Notes under the pieces: model-generated
Databases searched by the model: none
What the model was told of the DNA's origin: nothing
Seen by the model: the letters and a program-made list of their open reading frames with translations, nothing else
Shown: positions 27,852 to 36,521 of the stretch, piece after piece
How positions within the stretch are numbered: position 1 is the first letter of the stretch
How the letters are laid out: each line of letters begins with the position of its first letter
NCBI RefSeq assembly: GCF_042676245.1
Contig: NZ_JBHTKA010000008.1
Location: 903,789 to 967,788, forward strand
Length of the DNA stretch: 64,000 bases
Reading direction: 5' to 3'
DNA from: Ohtaekwangia kribbensis
Lineage (GTDB): Bacteria > Bacteroidota > Bacteroidia > Cytophagales > Cyclobacteriaceae
Position numbers and translations under genes: made by a program

Positions 27852-30185
27852 TTAGTAACGTGGTCTGTCCCATGCTGGTTCATCCTTCACCTCAACCGTT
27901 GAATCAGAGGATAACCGAATGTGTTGACTACAATCCAATGTCATGTCAAGGCCGGTAGCCGGACGTCTGAAATAGCCCTTACCGTAACCTGTACTTTTAT
28001 CACGATATACTTTCGTCATAAATTTATCCCATATAGGACGTGCAGATTTAGAACCTTGTCCGAAGTTCCACGATGGGAAGTGTATACTGCGTTCATCACC
28101 ACCAACCCATACACCAGTAACAAGATTATGCGTTATCCCCATGAACCAACCATCGGATGCTTTATTGGTTGTTCCTGTTTTACCACCAATCTCATTATCA
28201 ACTTTAAGATCATAGCTTAGCCCTCTGGATGTACCTTGCTCGTCTGTTACACCACCCTCGAGCATATATATCATTTTATACGCCGTGCGTTCATCCATAG
28301 CCTGGCGCGTTTTCGGAACAAAGTTCGCAATTACATTGCCATTCTTATCTTCAATACGTGTGATATAATAAGGTTCTATATATATACCCAGATTTACAAA
28401 GCTGCAGTATGCTGCTACCATTTCATAAAGTGATACATCACTTGTACCGAGGCAAAGTGATGGCACTGCTTCCAACGGACTGGTTATACCCAAACGTTTC
28501 GCATAGTCAACAACATTCTCTGGCTTAACGCGATCAATCATCTGAGCTGTGATCGAATTTATAGAACGCGCCATGGCCTGGCGTATGGTCATTTCTTCAC
28601 CAGTGCCATAATCACCTTCCGAGTTCTTCGGTCTCCATGTACCCCCTGATACTTTTATAGTGGGGGATATATCCAGCAGTTTTAAGCAAGGTGAATAACC
28701 GGCTTCGATGGCTGTTCCATATACAAAGGGCTTGAACGTAGAGCCTGGCTGACGTGTACCCTGACGCACGTGATCGTACTTGAAGTACTTGTGATTAATA
28801 CCACCCACCCATGCTTTTATAGCTCCGGTCTTGGGGTCCATCGCCATCGCACCAGTTTGCAAAAAGCGATTGTAGTAATTGAGAGAATCCATCGAACTGA
28901 ACAGTGTATCACGCTCGCCCTTCCAGGTAAATATAGTCATGGGCTTTTTCTTGTTGAGCATGATATCGATTGAGTCAGAGTCTGCACCGTATCGCTCTAC
29001 AAGACTTTTATACGTGCCTGTACGCTTGATCTTTTTCTGAAGGAAGTTTTTGATTTCACCTCCGGTGTTATCATCAACCCACGGATTACGATTTCGTTGT
29101 TTCCATTCGCGGTCAAATTGCTTTTGCAGACCAGACATGTGTTCAGCTACAGCTTCTTCAGCATAACGTTGCATGCGGCTGTCAATGGTAGTATATATTT
29201 TAAGACCAGATTCCCACAAGTCATATCCGTTGTCCTTACACCATGTCAGGAGTTCGCTCCTTAATACATTTCGGAAATACGTAGCTATACCCTGATTCTG
29301 ATTTTGTACAGCAAACTTTAATTCAATTGGTAATGCTTTCAATGAGTCGTAAGCATTGCGTGAGATGAAATTATGATCGTATAGTTTATACAATACCTGG
29401 TTTCTCTTGCGCAATGCATTCTCCGGGAAGCGTTGCGGATTGTAGAGTGATGGGTTTTGACACATGCCTACAATAACTGCAGCCTCCTGTATATTGAGGC
29501 TATCCGGTTGTTTATTGAAATATGTTTCGCATGCTACTTTTATACCATACGCGTTGCTGCTGAACTCGATGGTGTTAAGATACATGGTAATGATTTCTTC
29601 TTTCGTATAGTTCTTCTCGAGCTGGTGCGAGATGGCCCACTCTTTTGTTTTCTGTATGATCCTTCGCGGAAGTTTTCCGAGTCGGGCAACCGGGCCATCA
29701 AGTTCAAGAGTATATAAGTTCTTGGCGAGCTGTTGTGTAATGGTGCTACCACCGCCCTGACTATTGAATGTCATCACACCCCAGAGTACACGCGGGTACG
29801 CCCAGAAATCAAGACCGGAGTGATCATAGAAACGATGGTCTTCCGAGAGTACAAGCGTTTTTACTAAAAGCGGAGAGAGCTGATCGTATGTTACCTGGCT
29901 GCGGTTGAAACGAAAGTAACGACCGAGCGAAACACCATCTGCAGAGACGAGTTCTGACGACAAATCATTCTCCGGATTTTCGATGGCCTTGAGGCTCGGC
30001 ATTCCTCCAAACAATCCAAACAGATCGTTACTTACGGACCATACATATAGCGGGAATCCGAGAATGATGCAGAGGAAAAATATCCAGATTCCTTTAACAA
30101 CTTTTCTAAACCACGGCTTCCGGATGAGCAGAACTTTATTGATTTTCTGCAGGGTAATTTTTTTCGAAGAATTGGATGTACTCAT
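27852..30185 (-). CDS. Class A penicillin-binding protein (PBP1A-like)
   Basis: 777 residues. One N-terminal membrane span (about 30-50), then a GT51 transglycosylase (SEDHRFYDHSGLDFWA near residue 112; GGGSTITQQLAKN near 145; KEEIITMYLNTIEFS) and a transpeptidase. Active-site Ser482 is in GSTFKPF, the second motif is ARSINS, and Lys669 is in GGKTGTT. It polymerises and crosslinks peptidoglycan at the inner membrane. Length is typical. It starts 50 nt inside the 3' end of porW on the same strand, so translation is coupled; uvrC follows after 4 nt. Confidence 0.96.
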   Translation of the reverse strand: MSTSNSSKKITLQKINKVLLIRKPWFRKVVKGIWIFFLCIILGFPLYVWSVSNDLFGLFGGMPSLKAIENPENDLSSELVSADGVSLGRYFRFNRSQVTYDQLSPLLVKTLVLSEDHRFYDHSGLDFWAYPRVLWGVMTFNSQGGGSTITQQLAKNLYTLELDGPVARLGKLPRRIIQKTKEWAISHQLEKNYTKEEIITMYLNTIEFSSNAYGIKVACETYFNKQPDSLNIQEAAVIVGMCQNPSLYNPQRFPENALRKRNQVLYKLYDHNFISRNAYDSLKALPIELKFAVQNQNQGIATYFRNVLRSELLTWCKDNGYDLWESGLKIYTTIDSRMQRYAEEAVAEHMSGLQKQFDREWKQRNRNPWVDDNTGGEIKNFLQKKIKRTGTYKSLVERYGADSDSIDIMLNKKKPMTIFTWKGERDTLFSSMDSLNYYNRFLQTGAMAMDPKTGAIKAWVGGINHKYFKYDHVRQGTRQPGSTFKPFVYGTAIEAGYSPCLKLLDISPTIKVSGGTWRPKNSEGDYGTGEEMTIRQAMARSINSITAQMIDRVKPENVVDYAKRLGITSPLEAVPSLCLGTSDVSLYEMVAAYCSFVNLGIYIEPYYITRIEDKNGNVIANFVPKTRQAMDERTAYKMIYMLEGGVTDEQGTSRGLSYDLKVDNEIGGKTGTTNKASDGWFMGITHNLVTGVWVGGDERSIHFPSWNFGQGSKSARPIWDKFMTKVYRDKSTGYGKGYFRRPATGLDMTLDCSQHIRLSSDSTVEVKDEPAWDRPRY

Positions 30186-32748
30186 CTAAACCTTTTGTTC
30201 TATAAAAAATATCGAAATTGTCTTTCGTGATTACAAAGGTATAGAATTTATGGTTCCGCAGTTCAGCAAGTGTACTGCGCTTCTCGTTGAATGTCTGAAA
30301 GTATTCGATCGCTGAACTTACACGGGGAAGTCCGTCTACAAGCGTAAGCGTATAGTCATCGTTAAACACCAGGTTGCTGGTCTTCAGGCGCAGATCCCGG
30401 AAGGACTGCTCGTTCAATCTTTCCAGTGCAGCCGATGCAAATATCTTTTCTTCCTTCCTGTACACCATTACGAAATAGTGAGGTTCTTCAAAAGAGCGGA
30501 TATACTGAATGCCCTGACGTTTCTCCTGCGACAGTTGAAAGTCTTTGGACGCTTGTAAAAGTTTTTTGGCATACTCGGCAAGACTGCTCTCCGGATATTT
30601 TTTGCTGAACTCATCCAATGCAAACTGATATTGATTTATATCTTCTGTATCACCAATGATCAGAACTTTGAGCAACGCCAGGTTGGGCACAAACGAAGTT
30701 TCTCCGAGCAACAGTGCTTCATCAATCACGCGCACGGCTGCCCTGTATTCTTTATTTTCAAAATGAGTATAGGCAGTTTTATAGAGTGTCTTTTGTTTTT
30801 CAACAGCAAGACTCGACTCCTGCAGATAATTCGGATTGATGAGAATTTTGGCAAATGTAGACTCTGGATATTTTTGTTTTAACCGTGAAGCATACGTTTC
30901 TGCTTTTGATGGATCGGTATCTTTAAAGATCAGATACAATTTATATAGTACCTCAGGTTCATACTCTGATTCCGGAAAGCGCTTCAACAATGTTGTATAC
31001 GATGCAACAGCATTATCATTCTCAAGAAGTTTGAAGTAATAGATGTCGCCCAGGTTGAAATATGCATTCTCTATTTTACCAAGAGCTTCTTTCTTTTGCT
31101 CATCGGTTCTTGGAATCTGTTTGCTGACGCGATCATATTCGGCAGCAACCGGATCTGCCGGCTCGGCCGGAGCTTCTGTTGGTTGACCTTGATTCGGATC
31201 ATCTGGTTGTAAGGTTTGATTTCGGTTGCTGGCTGCCGTAGCAGACGAGCGTAAAGATCGCCTCCAGTTATCTTCTAACGGTACATCGCCCCAGATACGT
31301 TTGAATTCTGTTTGACCTAACGACAAGGCTGATGTATTTCCAAAATACCAGCCGGTTGTCTCCTCTTCTTCCTGCGATATATTTCCTTCTTCATCAGTAC
31401 GAGCGAATATATTGTTGTTGTCGTTGGAGTCGATCTCGATGCGATTGGATCTTTTCTTTTTCTTGCCGGCTCTCTTTTCGTCAGCGGCTTTTTTTGCCTG
31501 GTAAGCAGAATCTATCCGTGCACGAAGTTGTGCAGAATCCAGCGAAGCCATCGCCAGTAAACTATCCTGCCACTTGATTGTATTGAGATGCTTAACAAAC
31601 TCGTTGAGAATTTCAGCGCGCGCTTTTATCTGCGTGTAACCTTCGTAGTCTGTAGGTAACGAACGTATAGCACTATCGTAGTACGCTTGCGAGAGCTCAT
31701 ACTTGCGCAGCGTGTCATAGTATATTTCGCCTAAGCGCAGATACGCTTCGCCATCAATGCGTTTGTTGCTGCCTTCGCGGACCGAGCGATTCAGATTAAC
31801 AATGGCATCATTGAGATTTTTCTGCTTCAACTCAAAGATCCCCATCTCATAGTATATCTTGTCTTTGAAATCTTTATTCTTGCTATCCTTCAGCAACTTC
31901 TTAAACGACTTGCGCGCTGCTGCAACATTTTTGCTTCGTGATATTTCGGTTACCTGTGCTAAATATAGCCGGGCATAGAAATCCACTTCGTATTCAGGAT
32001 TTGTCGCCAGGCATTTCTTGTAGTAATTATAGGCTTCTGCTTCAAAGCCTAACTTCTGGTATACCTGGCCGATGATAAAATATATTCGTCCGGGTTTGTC
32101 TCTTTTCTTTAGCAGAGGTACTGCCTCCGTGAGGCTACGCACCATGTTATCATAATCACCTTGCTCCTGGTGAAAGTATGCTTTTTGTAATAACAGGTTC
32201 TTACGATTCTCTTTGTTCAGCTCTTCTTTCTGTACATAATCAATCGCAGCCTGAGCGTTGTTATACTCTTTATGTTCAACAAACGTACGGATCAGAAATA
32301 TTAACGAGCGATGTCTCGCATCTTTATCTTTCGTGAGCTTCGGATTGTTTACATATTTGAATGTCTCAATAGCGTTGCCCCAGTCAAGACTATAGAATCT
32401 CGCACGACCCACCAGTATATAATTGTCATCAACCCATTTACTGTTGGGGTGTCGTTGAATGGCGATCGAAGCCATCTTGATTGCCTCCTGAACTTCCTTG
32501 TCGTAACTCTTGGCTTGACTGGAGTCGAGAGCCGGGTACAGGCGAAGAATCCGGTTGTAATCATCTTTCAGATTTGACCAGAGTGTTTTATCTATTTTTT
32601 CAATCTCTTCACGTGCATAAAAATATCCGTTGTAATGTGCTGTTGTATTATGATAGGCTTTACTGGTCCACGTATTTCTTTCCGATGAACAGCTATACAG
32701 CAGGACAAGTGTAATGAAAATGAAGAGGTATCGGTTCAGGATATTCAA
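30136..32748 (-). CDS. porW: Type IX secretion lipoprotein PorW/SprE
   Basis: 870 residues: lipoprotein signal with the acylated Cys in LLYSCSSERN, then the conserved ERNTWTSKAYHNTTAHYNGYF stretch (seen as TTAHYNGYFYAREE) of SprE/PorW, and many tetratricopeptide-type helical repeats (residues 90-400 and 555-760). A low-complexity Lys/Asp-rich linker divides them near 425-455. In other Bacteroidota PorW/SprE is required for T9SS function and links the translocon to the PorKLMN core. The length equals that of the family. The last 50 nt encode both this protein and the start of the penicillin-binding protein. It is divergent from the M23 peptidase gene. Confidence 0.93.
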   Translation of the reverse strand: MNILNRYLFIFITLVLLYSCSSERNTWTSKAYHNTTAHYNGYFYAREEIEKIDKTLWSNLKDDYNRILRLYPALDSSQAKSYDKEVQEAIKMASIAIQRHPNSKWVDDNYILVGRARFYSLDWGNAIETFKYVNNPKLTKDKDARHRSLIFLIRTFVEHKEYNNAQAAIDYVQKEELNKENRKNLLLQKAYFHQEQGDYDNMVRSLTEAVPLLKKRDKPGRIYFIIGQVYQKLGFEAEAYNYYKKCLATNPEYEVDFYARLYLAQVTEISRSKNVAAARKSFKKLLKDSKNKDFKDKIYYEMGIFELKQKNLNDAIVNLNRSVREGSNKRIDGEAYLRLGEIYYDTLRKYELSQAYYDSAIRSLPTDYEGYTQIKARAEILNEFVKHLNTIKWQDSLLAMASLDSAQLRARIDSAYQAKKAADEKRAGKKKKRSNRIEIDSNDNNNIFARTDEEGNISQEEEETTGWYFGNTSALSLGQTEFKRIWGDVPLEDNWRRSLRSSATAASNRNQTLQPDDPNQGQPTEAPAEPADPVAAEYDRVSKQIPRTDEQKKEALGKIENAYFNLGDIYYFKLLENDNAVASYTTLLKRFPESEYEPEVLYKLYLIFKDTDPSKAETYASRLKQKYPESTFAKILINPNYLQESSLAVEKQKTLYKTAYTHFENKEYRAAVRVIDEALLLGETSFVPNLALLKVLIIGDTEDINQYQFALDEFSKKYPESSLAEYAKKLLQASKDFQLSQEKRQGIQYIRSFEEPHYFVMVYRKEEKIFASAALERLNEQSFRDLRLKTSNLVFNDDYTLTLVDGLPRVSSAIEYFQTFNEKRSTLAELRNHKFYTFVITKDNFDIFYRTKGLDEYIQFFEKNYPAENQ

Positions 32749-32815
32749 TCAACTGCAATTTGTGATGGTAAAACGCAAAAAACTGACATTCCATATTTTA
32801 ATGGACTGGAATATC

Positions 32816-32823
32816 TAATTTTG
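32816..32823 (+). promoter_or_regulatory. -7 element before the M23-bactofilin genes
   Basis: TAATTTTG matches TAnnTTTG and lies 32 nt upstream of ATG 32856, in the 107-bp divergent gap with porW. Confidence 0.4.
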
Positions 32824-32855
32824 TGCAAAAAAAAGAAAATCAATTTCATTACTGA

Positions 32856-33719
32856 ATGAAACCAAAGAAAACATTATCGAATTGGCTTACTACCCGATAT
32901 CAACTGATTATCAGGAACGAAGAGAACTTCGCAGAGAAAACCAGTCTGGGCTTTACCTATTCGAAAGTTATTCTTTTTTCGGTGATTTTATTCACCGGTC
33001 TCTTTGTGATGAGTTTGTTTCTGTCGAAAACAATTCTGGCCAAATGGTTTGACCCGAAGCACGAACAGATGGTACTCAACCAACAGCTACTGGATCTGAG
33101 TAATAAAGTAGATTCGCTCGCAATAGAAATAGAACAGAAAGAACAGTTCATTGCAAACTTTCAACGAGTACTCAGTGGCGACACCAGTAATTTTAAAGAC
33201 CCGGCTGAAATGTTGAAAGGAGAAGGTCAGACACTAACCAAACCAACCGACCTGAATGCAACAGCTTCGGATTCATCCTTCCGAAAAGAATTTGAAAAGT
33301 CTGATCTCTCGCTCATCACTCTGGCCAACGTAAAATATCGCGATCTGCAGGAAACATTTTTTTATTCTCCGTTATCCGGATTTGTTTCCGATCCATATGA
33401 TGCAAGCAAAGGACACATGGGTGTTGATGTAGTTGCCAAAGCCAACGAGCCGGTAAAATGTATAGCCGATGGAACGGTTATCTTTTCATCGTGGACACAA
33501 GATTCAGGCTATGTTATTATGATACAACACCGGGGCAACCTGATCTCCGCCTATAAACACAATGCACAACTCATGAAAAAAGTTGGTACTTTTGTAAATG
33601 GTGGAGAGATTATCTCCATAGTTGGCAACAGCGGTGAGCTCACCAACGGCCCACATCTTCATTTTGAATTGTGGTACAACGGAAACTCATTGAATCCTGA
33701 AGAATTTGTAACTTTTTAA
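32856..33719 (+). CDS. M23 family peptidoglycan endopeptidase
   Basis: 287 residues: one membrane anchor (VILFSVILFTGLFVMSLFL, about residues 35-55), a short coiled coil (about 70-105) and a C-terminal LytM/M23 domain. Zinc ligands are visible: His and Asp in GHMGVDV and the HLHFE motif near the end, plus the His in SAYKHNAQ. The enzyme would cut peptide crosslinks in peptidoglycan from the periplasmic side. The bactofilin gene follows after 15 nt; the bactofilin/M23 pair is a known shape-determining module in other bacteria (for example CcmA with Csd1 in Helicobacter). Confidence 0.93.
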   Translation: MKPKKTLSNWLTTRYQLIIRNEENFAEKTSLGFTYSKVILFSVILFTGLFVMSLFLSKTILAKWFDPKHEQMVLNQQLLDLSNKVDSLAIEIEQKEQFIANFQRVLSGDTSNFKDPAEMLKGEGQTLTKPTDLNATASDSSFRKEFEKSDLSLITLANVKYRDLQETFFYSPLSGFVSDPYDASKGHMGVDVVAKANEPVKCIADGTVIFSSWTQDSGYVIMIQHRGNLISAYKHNAQLMKKVGTFVNGGEIISIVGNSGELTNGPHLHFELWYNGNSLNPEEFVTF

Positions 33720-33734
33720 AAAAACCAGAACATC

Positions 33735-34169
33735 ATGCTAACTTCTAAAGAACAAAAACGCGCAGCCGATGAGATCAGTAACTCAAGCAATACCATCGGT
33801 AAAGGCACCTACCTGGAGGGCAACATTGAGACATACGGAAACATTCGCATTGAAGGAAAAGTAACTGGTAATATCAAATCGAAATCGAAGGTTGCGCTAG
33901 GTCCTCAATCACATGTGCAAGGCAACATCATTGCGCAGAATGCTGATATTGAAGGAGAGATAAAAGGAAAGATCGAGATATCAGAATTACTTGTGTTAAA
34001 AGCAACAGCCGTTATCAACGGCGATATTATAACCGGTAAGATGGTGGTTGAACCTGGTGCTGTTTTCAACGGTTCATGCAAAATGGGTGCTGTGGTGAAA
34101 GATATAAAAATAGGAGCTGACAATGGACTCAACAGAGCCGTCACACAACCCGAAATTAAAACCGTATAA
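33735..34169 (+). CDS. Bactofilin (polymer-forming cytoskeletal protein)
   Basis: 144 residues with the bactofilin beta-helix: NTIGKGTYLEGNIETYGNIRIEGKVTGNIKSK pattern, read as short Ile/Val and Gly-rich rungs such as GNIRIEGKVTGNI and GEIKGKIEISELLV. The flanks are disordered. Bactofilins polymerise without nucleotides and position cell-wall enzymes; the M23 peptidase gene directly upstream is the likely client. The 3' end overlaps the next gene, atpZ-like, by 47 nt in another frame. Confidence 0.94.
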   Translation: MLTSKEQKRAADEISNSSNTIGKGTYLEGNIETYGNIRIEGKVTGNIKSKSKVALGPQSHVQGNIIAQNADIEGEIKGKIEISELLVLKATAVINGDIITGKMVVEPGAVFNGSCKMGAVVKDIKIGADNGLNRAVTQPEIKTV

Positions 34170-34356
34170 TAATTACCTCAAGTATAGCAGCCTGGGCATT
34201 CAGTTGCTTGCAGCTATAGGTATAGCCGGATGGGCCGGGTACAAACTCGATCAATATCTGCAATGGAAGTTTCCTGCATTTATGCTGCTGTTCGGTTTCA
34301 TTGCTTTTGGCGGAATGATATACCAGATATATAGGTCTGTAATGAAAGACCAATGA
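34123..34356 (+). CDS. AtpZ/AtpI-like F1Fo ATP synthase accessory protein
   Basis: 77 residues with two membrane spans (LGIQLLAAIGIAGWAGYKL and FPAFMLLFGFIAFGGMIYQIY) separated by the short polar stretch DQYLQWK. This is the AtpZ pattern: a small Fo-associated protein implicated in c-ring assembly or ion supply. The start ATG 34123 lies 47 nt inside bactofilin in another frame; no later ATG gives a full protein, so coupled translation is likely. It opens the ATP synthase gene group. Confidence 0.85.
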   Translation: MDSTEPSHNPKLKPYNNYLKYSSLGIQLLAAIGIAGWAGYKLDQYLQWKFPAFMLLFGFIAFGGMIYQIYRSVMKDQ

Positions 34357-34377
34357 ATTTCTTCTCTGTTGATTTTT

Positions 34378-34575
34378 ATGAATATGGAAGAAAAGAAGCA
34401 GTGGTTAAAAGAACGGATCGAACAGATTGACGATCCCGGATTGTTGCAGGCGATTACCAATCTGATCGATCAGCGTAAAGCTGAAAACGATTTGCTGGAA
34501 GCCGACCAGGAAGATGATGATGTTGCGCTGGGCGAAGCACTTCAGGAGATAAAGCGGAATTTTAAAAAACAATAA
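34378..34575 (+). CDS. Small acidic protein of unknown function
   Basis: About 65 residues (MNMEEKKQWLKERIEQIDDPG onward), highly charged, helical and without membrane span; the end is rich in Asp/Glu then Lys. TTG 34369 is an alternative start. The first half resembles the short N-terminal region of some antitoxins by eye, but no toxin partner is adjacent, so I leave the function open. It lies between the two Fo accessory genes and is presumably cotranscribed. Confidence 0.6.
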   Translation: MNMEEKKQWLKERIEQIDDPGLLQAITNLIDQRKAENDLLEADQEDDDVALGEALQEIKRNFKKQ

Positions 34576-34625
34576 AGCTACGTAACACATTTTTCATTTC
34601 GTATTTCAATAAAGAAGTTATTACG

Positions 34626-34976
34626 TTGACCCGATTCCTGATTGCTCTTTTTATAACAGCTGGTGTTATTGCCGGCTTTTCTATTTTAATACTGGAAAAC
34701 ACGCCATCCTTTTTTTATCAGACCCTTGTGTTTCTTGTGTTCGGTACCGCCTTGATTTACCGATACCTCTATAAACTGGATAAGCCGGATATATTTGTGC
34801 AATTGTACCTGCTTACCATGATGGTTAAATTTCTGGCGTACGGAGCTTACATGTTGTTCGTGATTCTGGAAGACCGACCCAGCGCTGCCCCAAACGTGGC
34901 GTTTTTCATGATCGTTTACTTCATTTTTACCATCCTGGAGATTGTTTTTCTTTACCGCAAAATCATGCGCCAGTAA
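34626..34976 (+). CDS. AtpI-like membrane protein preceding atpB
   Basis: 116 residues with four membrane spans (3-22, 29-47, 58-80, 92-110). The order atpZ-like, small protein, four-span protein, atpB fits the AtpI position in other bacteria, though sequence identity with AtpI is too low to see by eye. TTG 34626 is the only start upstream of the first span. AtpI-type proteins help assemble the c-ring. A promoter for atpB lies after it. Confidence 0.65.
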   Translation: MTRFLIALFITAGVIAGFSILILENTPSFFYQTLVFLVFGTALIYRYLYKLDKPDIFVQLYLLTMMVKFLAYGAYMLFVILEDRPSAAPNVAFFMIVYFIFTILEIVFLYRKIMRQ

Positions 34977-35014
34977 CTGCTTTACGGAGAGCCAAATATT
35001 TTTCAAAACATTTT

Positions 35015-35041
35015 TTTGTGGAGGTATAATTAATACCTTTG
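35015..35041 (+). promoter_or_regulatory. Promoter of the atpBEFHAG operon
   Basis: TTTG (35015-35018) and TACCTTTG (35034-35041, exact TAnnTTTG) are 15 nt apart, slightly shorter than the usual 17-23. The ATG of atpB follows 35 nt later. Confidence 0.5.
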
Positions 35042-35076
35042 CGGTCTGAATTGAAAAGCCTCCGAAACAAGCCAAA

Positions 35077-36126
35077 ATGAGCGTTTTCTCCTGCATTCTA
35101 AGACGAAATTCTATACTCAGTTTACTGTTTGTTCTGCTATTTTCTGTCGCGAACGCACAGGAAGAACCAATGCCTGAGTTTGATGAACACCAAACAGAAA
35201 ACCAGAAAGAATTTAACGCGAGTGAAGTGATCATTCACCACGTGTTGGATGACCACATCTGGCACTTGTTTGATGGTCACTATGGTACAATCTACCTGCC
35301 GGTAATTGTATACTCTTCGGAAAAAGGTCTGGATGTTTTCTCATCTCACCATTTTTATGATGAGCACCACAATGTTGTAGAATACAATGGGTATAAACTG
35401 GAGCACAACCATATTTTGTTAGCTGGTACCGAAAAAGCAGTTCTTGATCTTTCTATCACCAAGAACGTAGCGATGTTGCTCATCAATGCAACACTTCTTA
35501 TTCTGGTGTTCCTGGCAGTAGCCAAAGGCTATAAGAAAAATCAAGGTAAAGCTCCCAGCGGTATACAATCTTTCTTCGAGCCGATTATAGTTTTCGTACG
35601 CGATGAAGTAGTGAAGCCAAACATCGGCCACCACTATGAAAAATTCCTTCCGTACCTCCTTACATTATTCTTCTTTATACTCTTCGGAAACCTGCTTGGT
35701 CTGTTGCCAGGCGCAGGTAACTTAACCGGAAATATAGCAGTAACCGTTACACTTGCTGCGTTAACATTCATCATCACTAATGTGAGTGGTAACAAAGGAT
35801 ACTGGTCTCACATTTTCTGGACACCCGGTGTTCCGCTGCCGTTGAGACTTGTAATTCTTCCCGTAGAGATACTCGGTTTATTTACCAAGCCTATATCATT
35901 GACCATACGTCTTTTTGTGGCGATCACAGCAGGTCACATTGTAATGTTGAGTCTGATCTGTTTGACATTTATTTTCGGAAGCATCTGGGTTGGTTTCGGA
36001 TCTTCTTTAATACTATTGTTTATTAGTTTGATTGAGCTACTGGTGGCAGGTATCCAGGCCTATGTATTTACGCTGTTCACATCGTTGTACATCGGTATGG
36101 CTATAGCAGATCACGATCATCATTAA
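35077..36126 (+). CDS. atpB: F1Fo ATP synthase subunit a
   Basis: 349 residues. A signal-peptide-like start (LLFVLLFSVANAQ) and a His-rich periplasmic extension of about 110 residues precede the a-subunit fold; this extension is common in Bacteroidota. The essential Arg is in KPISLTIRLFVAITAGH, and PYLLTLFFFILFGNLLGLLPG is the conserved span. Subunit a provides the half-channels for proton passage past the c-ring. It is the first gene of the operon; atpE begins 69 nt later. Confidence 0.97.
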   Translation: MSVFSCILRRNSILSLLFVLLFSVANAQEEPMPEFDEHQTENQKEFNASEVIIHHVLDDHIWHLFDGHYGTIYLPVIVYSSEKGLDVFSSHHFYDEHHNVVEYNGYKLEHNHILLAGTEKAVLDLSITKNVAMLLINATLLILVFLAVAKGYKKNQGKAPSGIQSFFEPIIVFVRDEVVKPNIGHHYEKFLPYLLTLFFFILFGNLLGLLPGAGNLTGNIAVTVTLAALTFIITNVSGNKGYWSHIFWTPGVPLPLRLVILPVEILGLFTKPISLTIRLFVAITAGHIVMLSLICLTFIFGSIWVGFGSSLILLFISLIELLVAGIQAYVFTLFTSLYIGMAIADHDHH

Positions 36127-36195
36127 TCATATATAAAGGTATCCCGTGCGGTAAATGCCGTAAGGGCTTGTTTCACAATTTAAATACTTAACATT

Positions 36196-36441
36196 ATGTT
36201 ATTAGCACTTTTATTGGACATCAGCTATGCAATTATGGGCGCTGGTATCGGTGCAGGTATGGCAGCGATTGGCGCTGGTATCGGTATCGGTAAAATCGGT
36301 GGTTCTGCGATGGAAGGTATGGCACGTCAACCTGAAGCTTCTGGTAAGATTCAAGGTGCGATGTTGATCATTGCCGCTCTTATCGAGGTGGCCGCTCTTT
36401 TCGCGCTTGTAATTTGCTTGTTGATTTCGTTCAAGAGCTAA
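36196..36441 (+). CDS. atpE: F1Fo ATP synthase subunit c
   Basis: 81 residues, two hairpin helices. The Gly-rich first helix (GAGIGAGMAAIGAGIGIGKIGG, seen as alternating Gly) and the polar loop ARQPEA are typical. The ion-carrying Glu64 lies in ALIEVAALF; the next residues are V and A rather than the Ser/Thr of sodium-type c-subunits, so proton coupling is expected. A terminator hairpin follows within 10 nt of the stop, which may raise c-subunit message above the rest. Confidence 0.97.
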   Translation: MLLALLLDISYAIMGAGIGAGMAAIGAGIGIGKIGGSAMEGMARQPEASGKIQGAMLIIAALIEVAALFALVICLLISFKS

Positions 36442-36449
36442 AAAGCTTT

Positions 36450-36490
36450 AGAAACCTGTCTTAGGCGCTTGGCCGGGCAGGTTTCTTTTT
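36450..36490 (+). terminator. Intrinsic terminator/attenuator between atpE and atpF
   Basis: AGAAACCTG (36450-36458) pairs perfectly with CAGGTTTCT (36478-36486), followed by TTTT. It sits inside an operon where the next gene starts 32 nt later, so it likely works as a partial terminator rather than an operon end. Confidence 0.75.
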
Positions 36491-36521
36491 AATGTAACTA
36501 CATCAGACTTTAAATAAAGAT

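Noticed and set aside
34686..35234. Open frame of 182 codons on the minus strand
   Set aside because: Overlaps the AtpI-like gene and atpB antisense and has no recognisable feature.
36196..36441. Sodium-type c subunit
   Set aside because: The residues after the ion-binding Glu64 are Val-Ala rather than Ser/Thr, so proton coupling is more likely.
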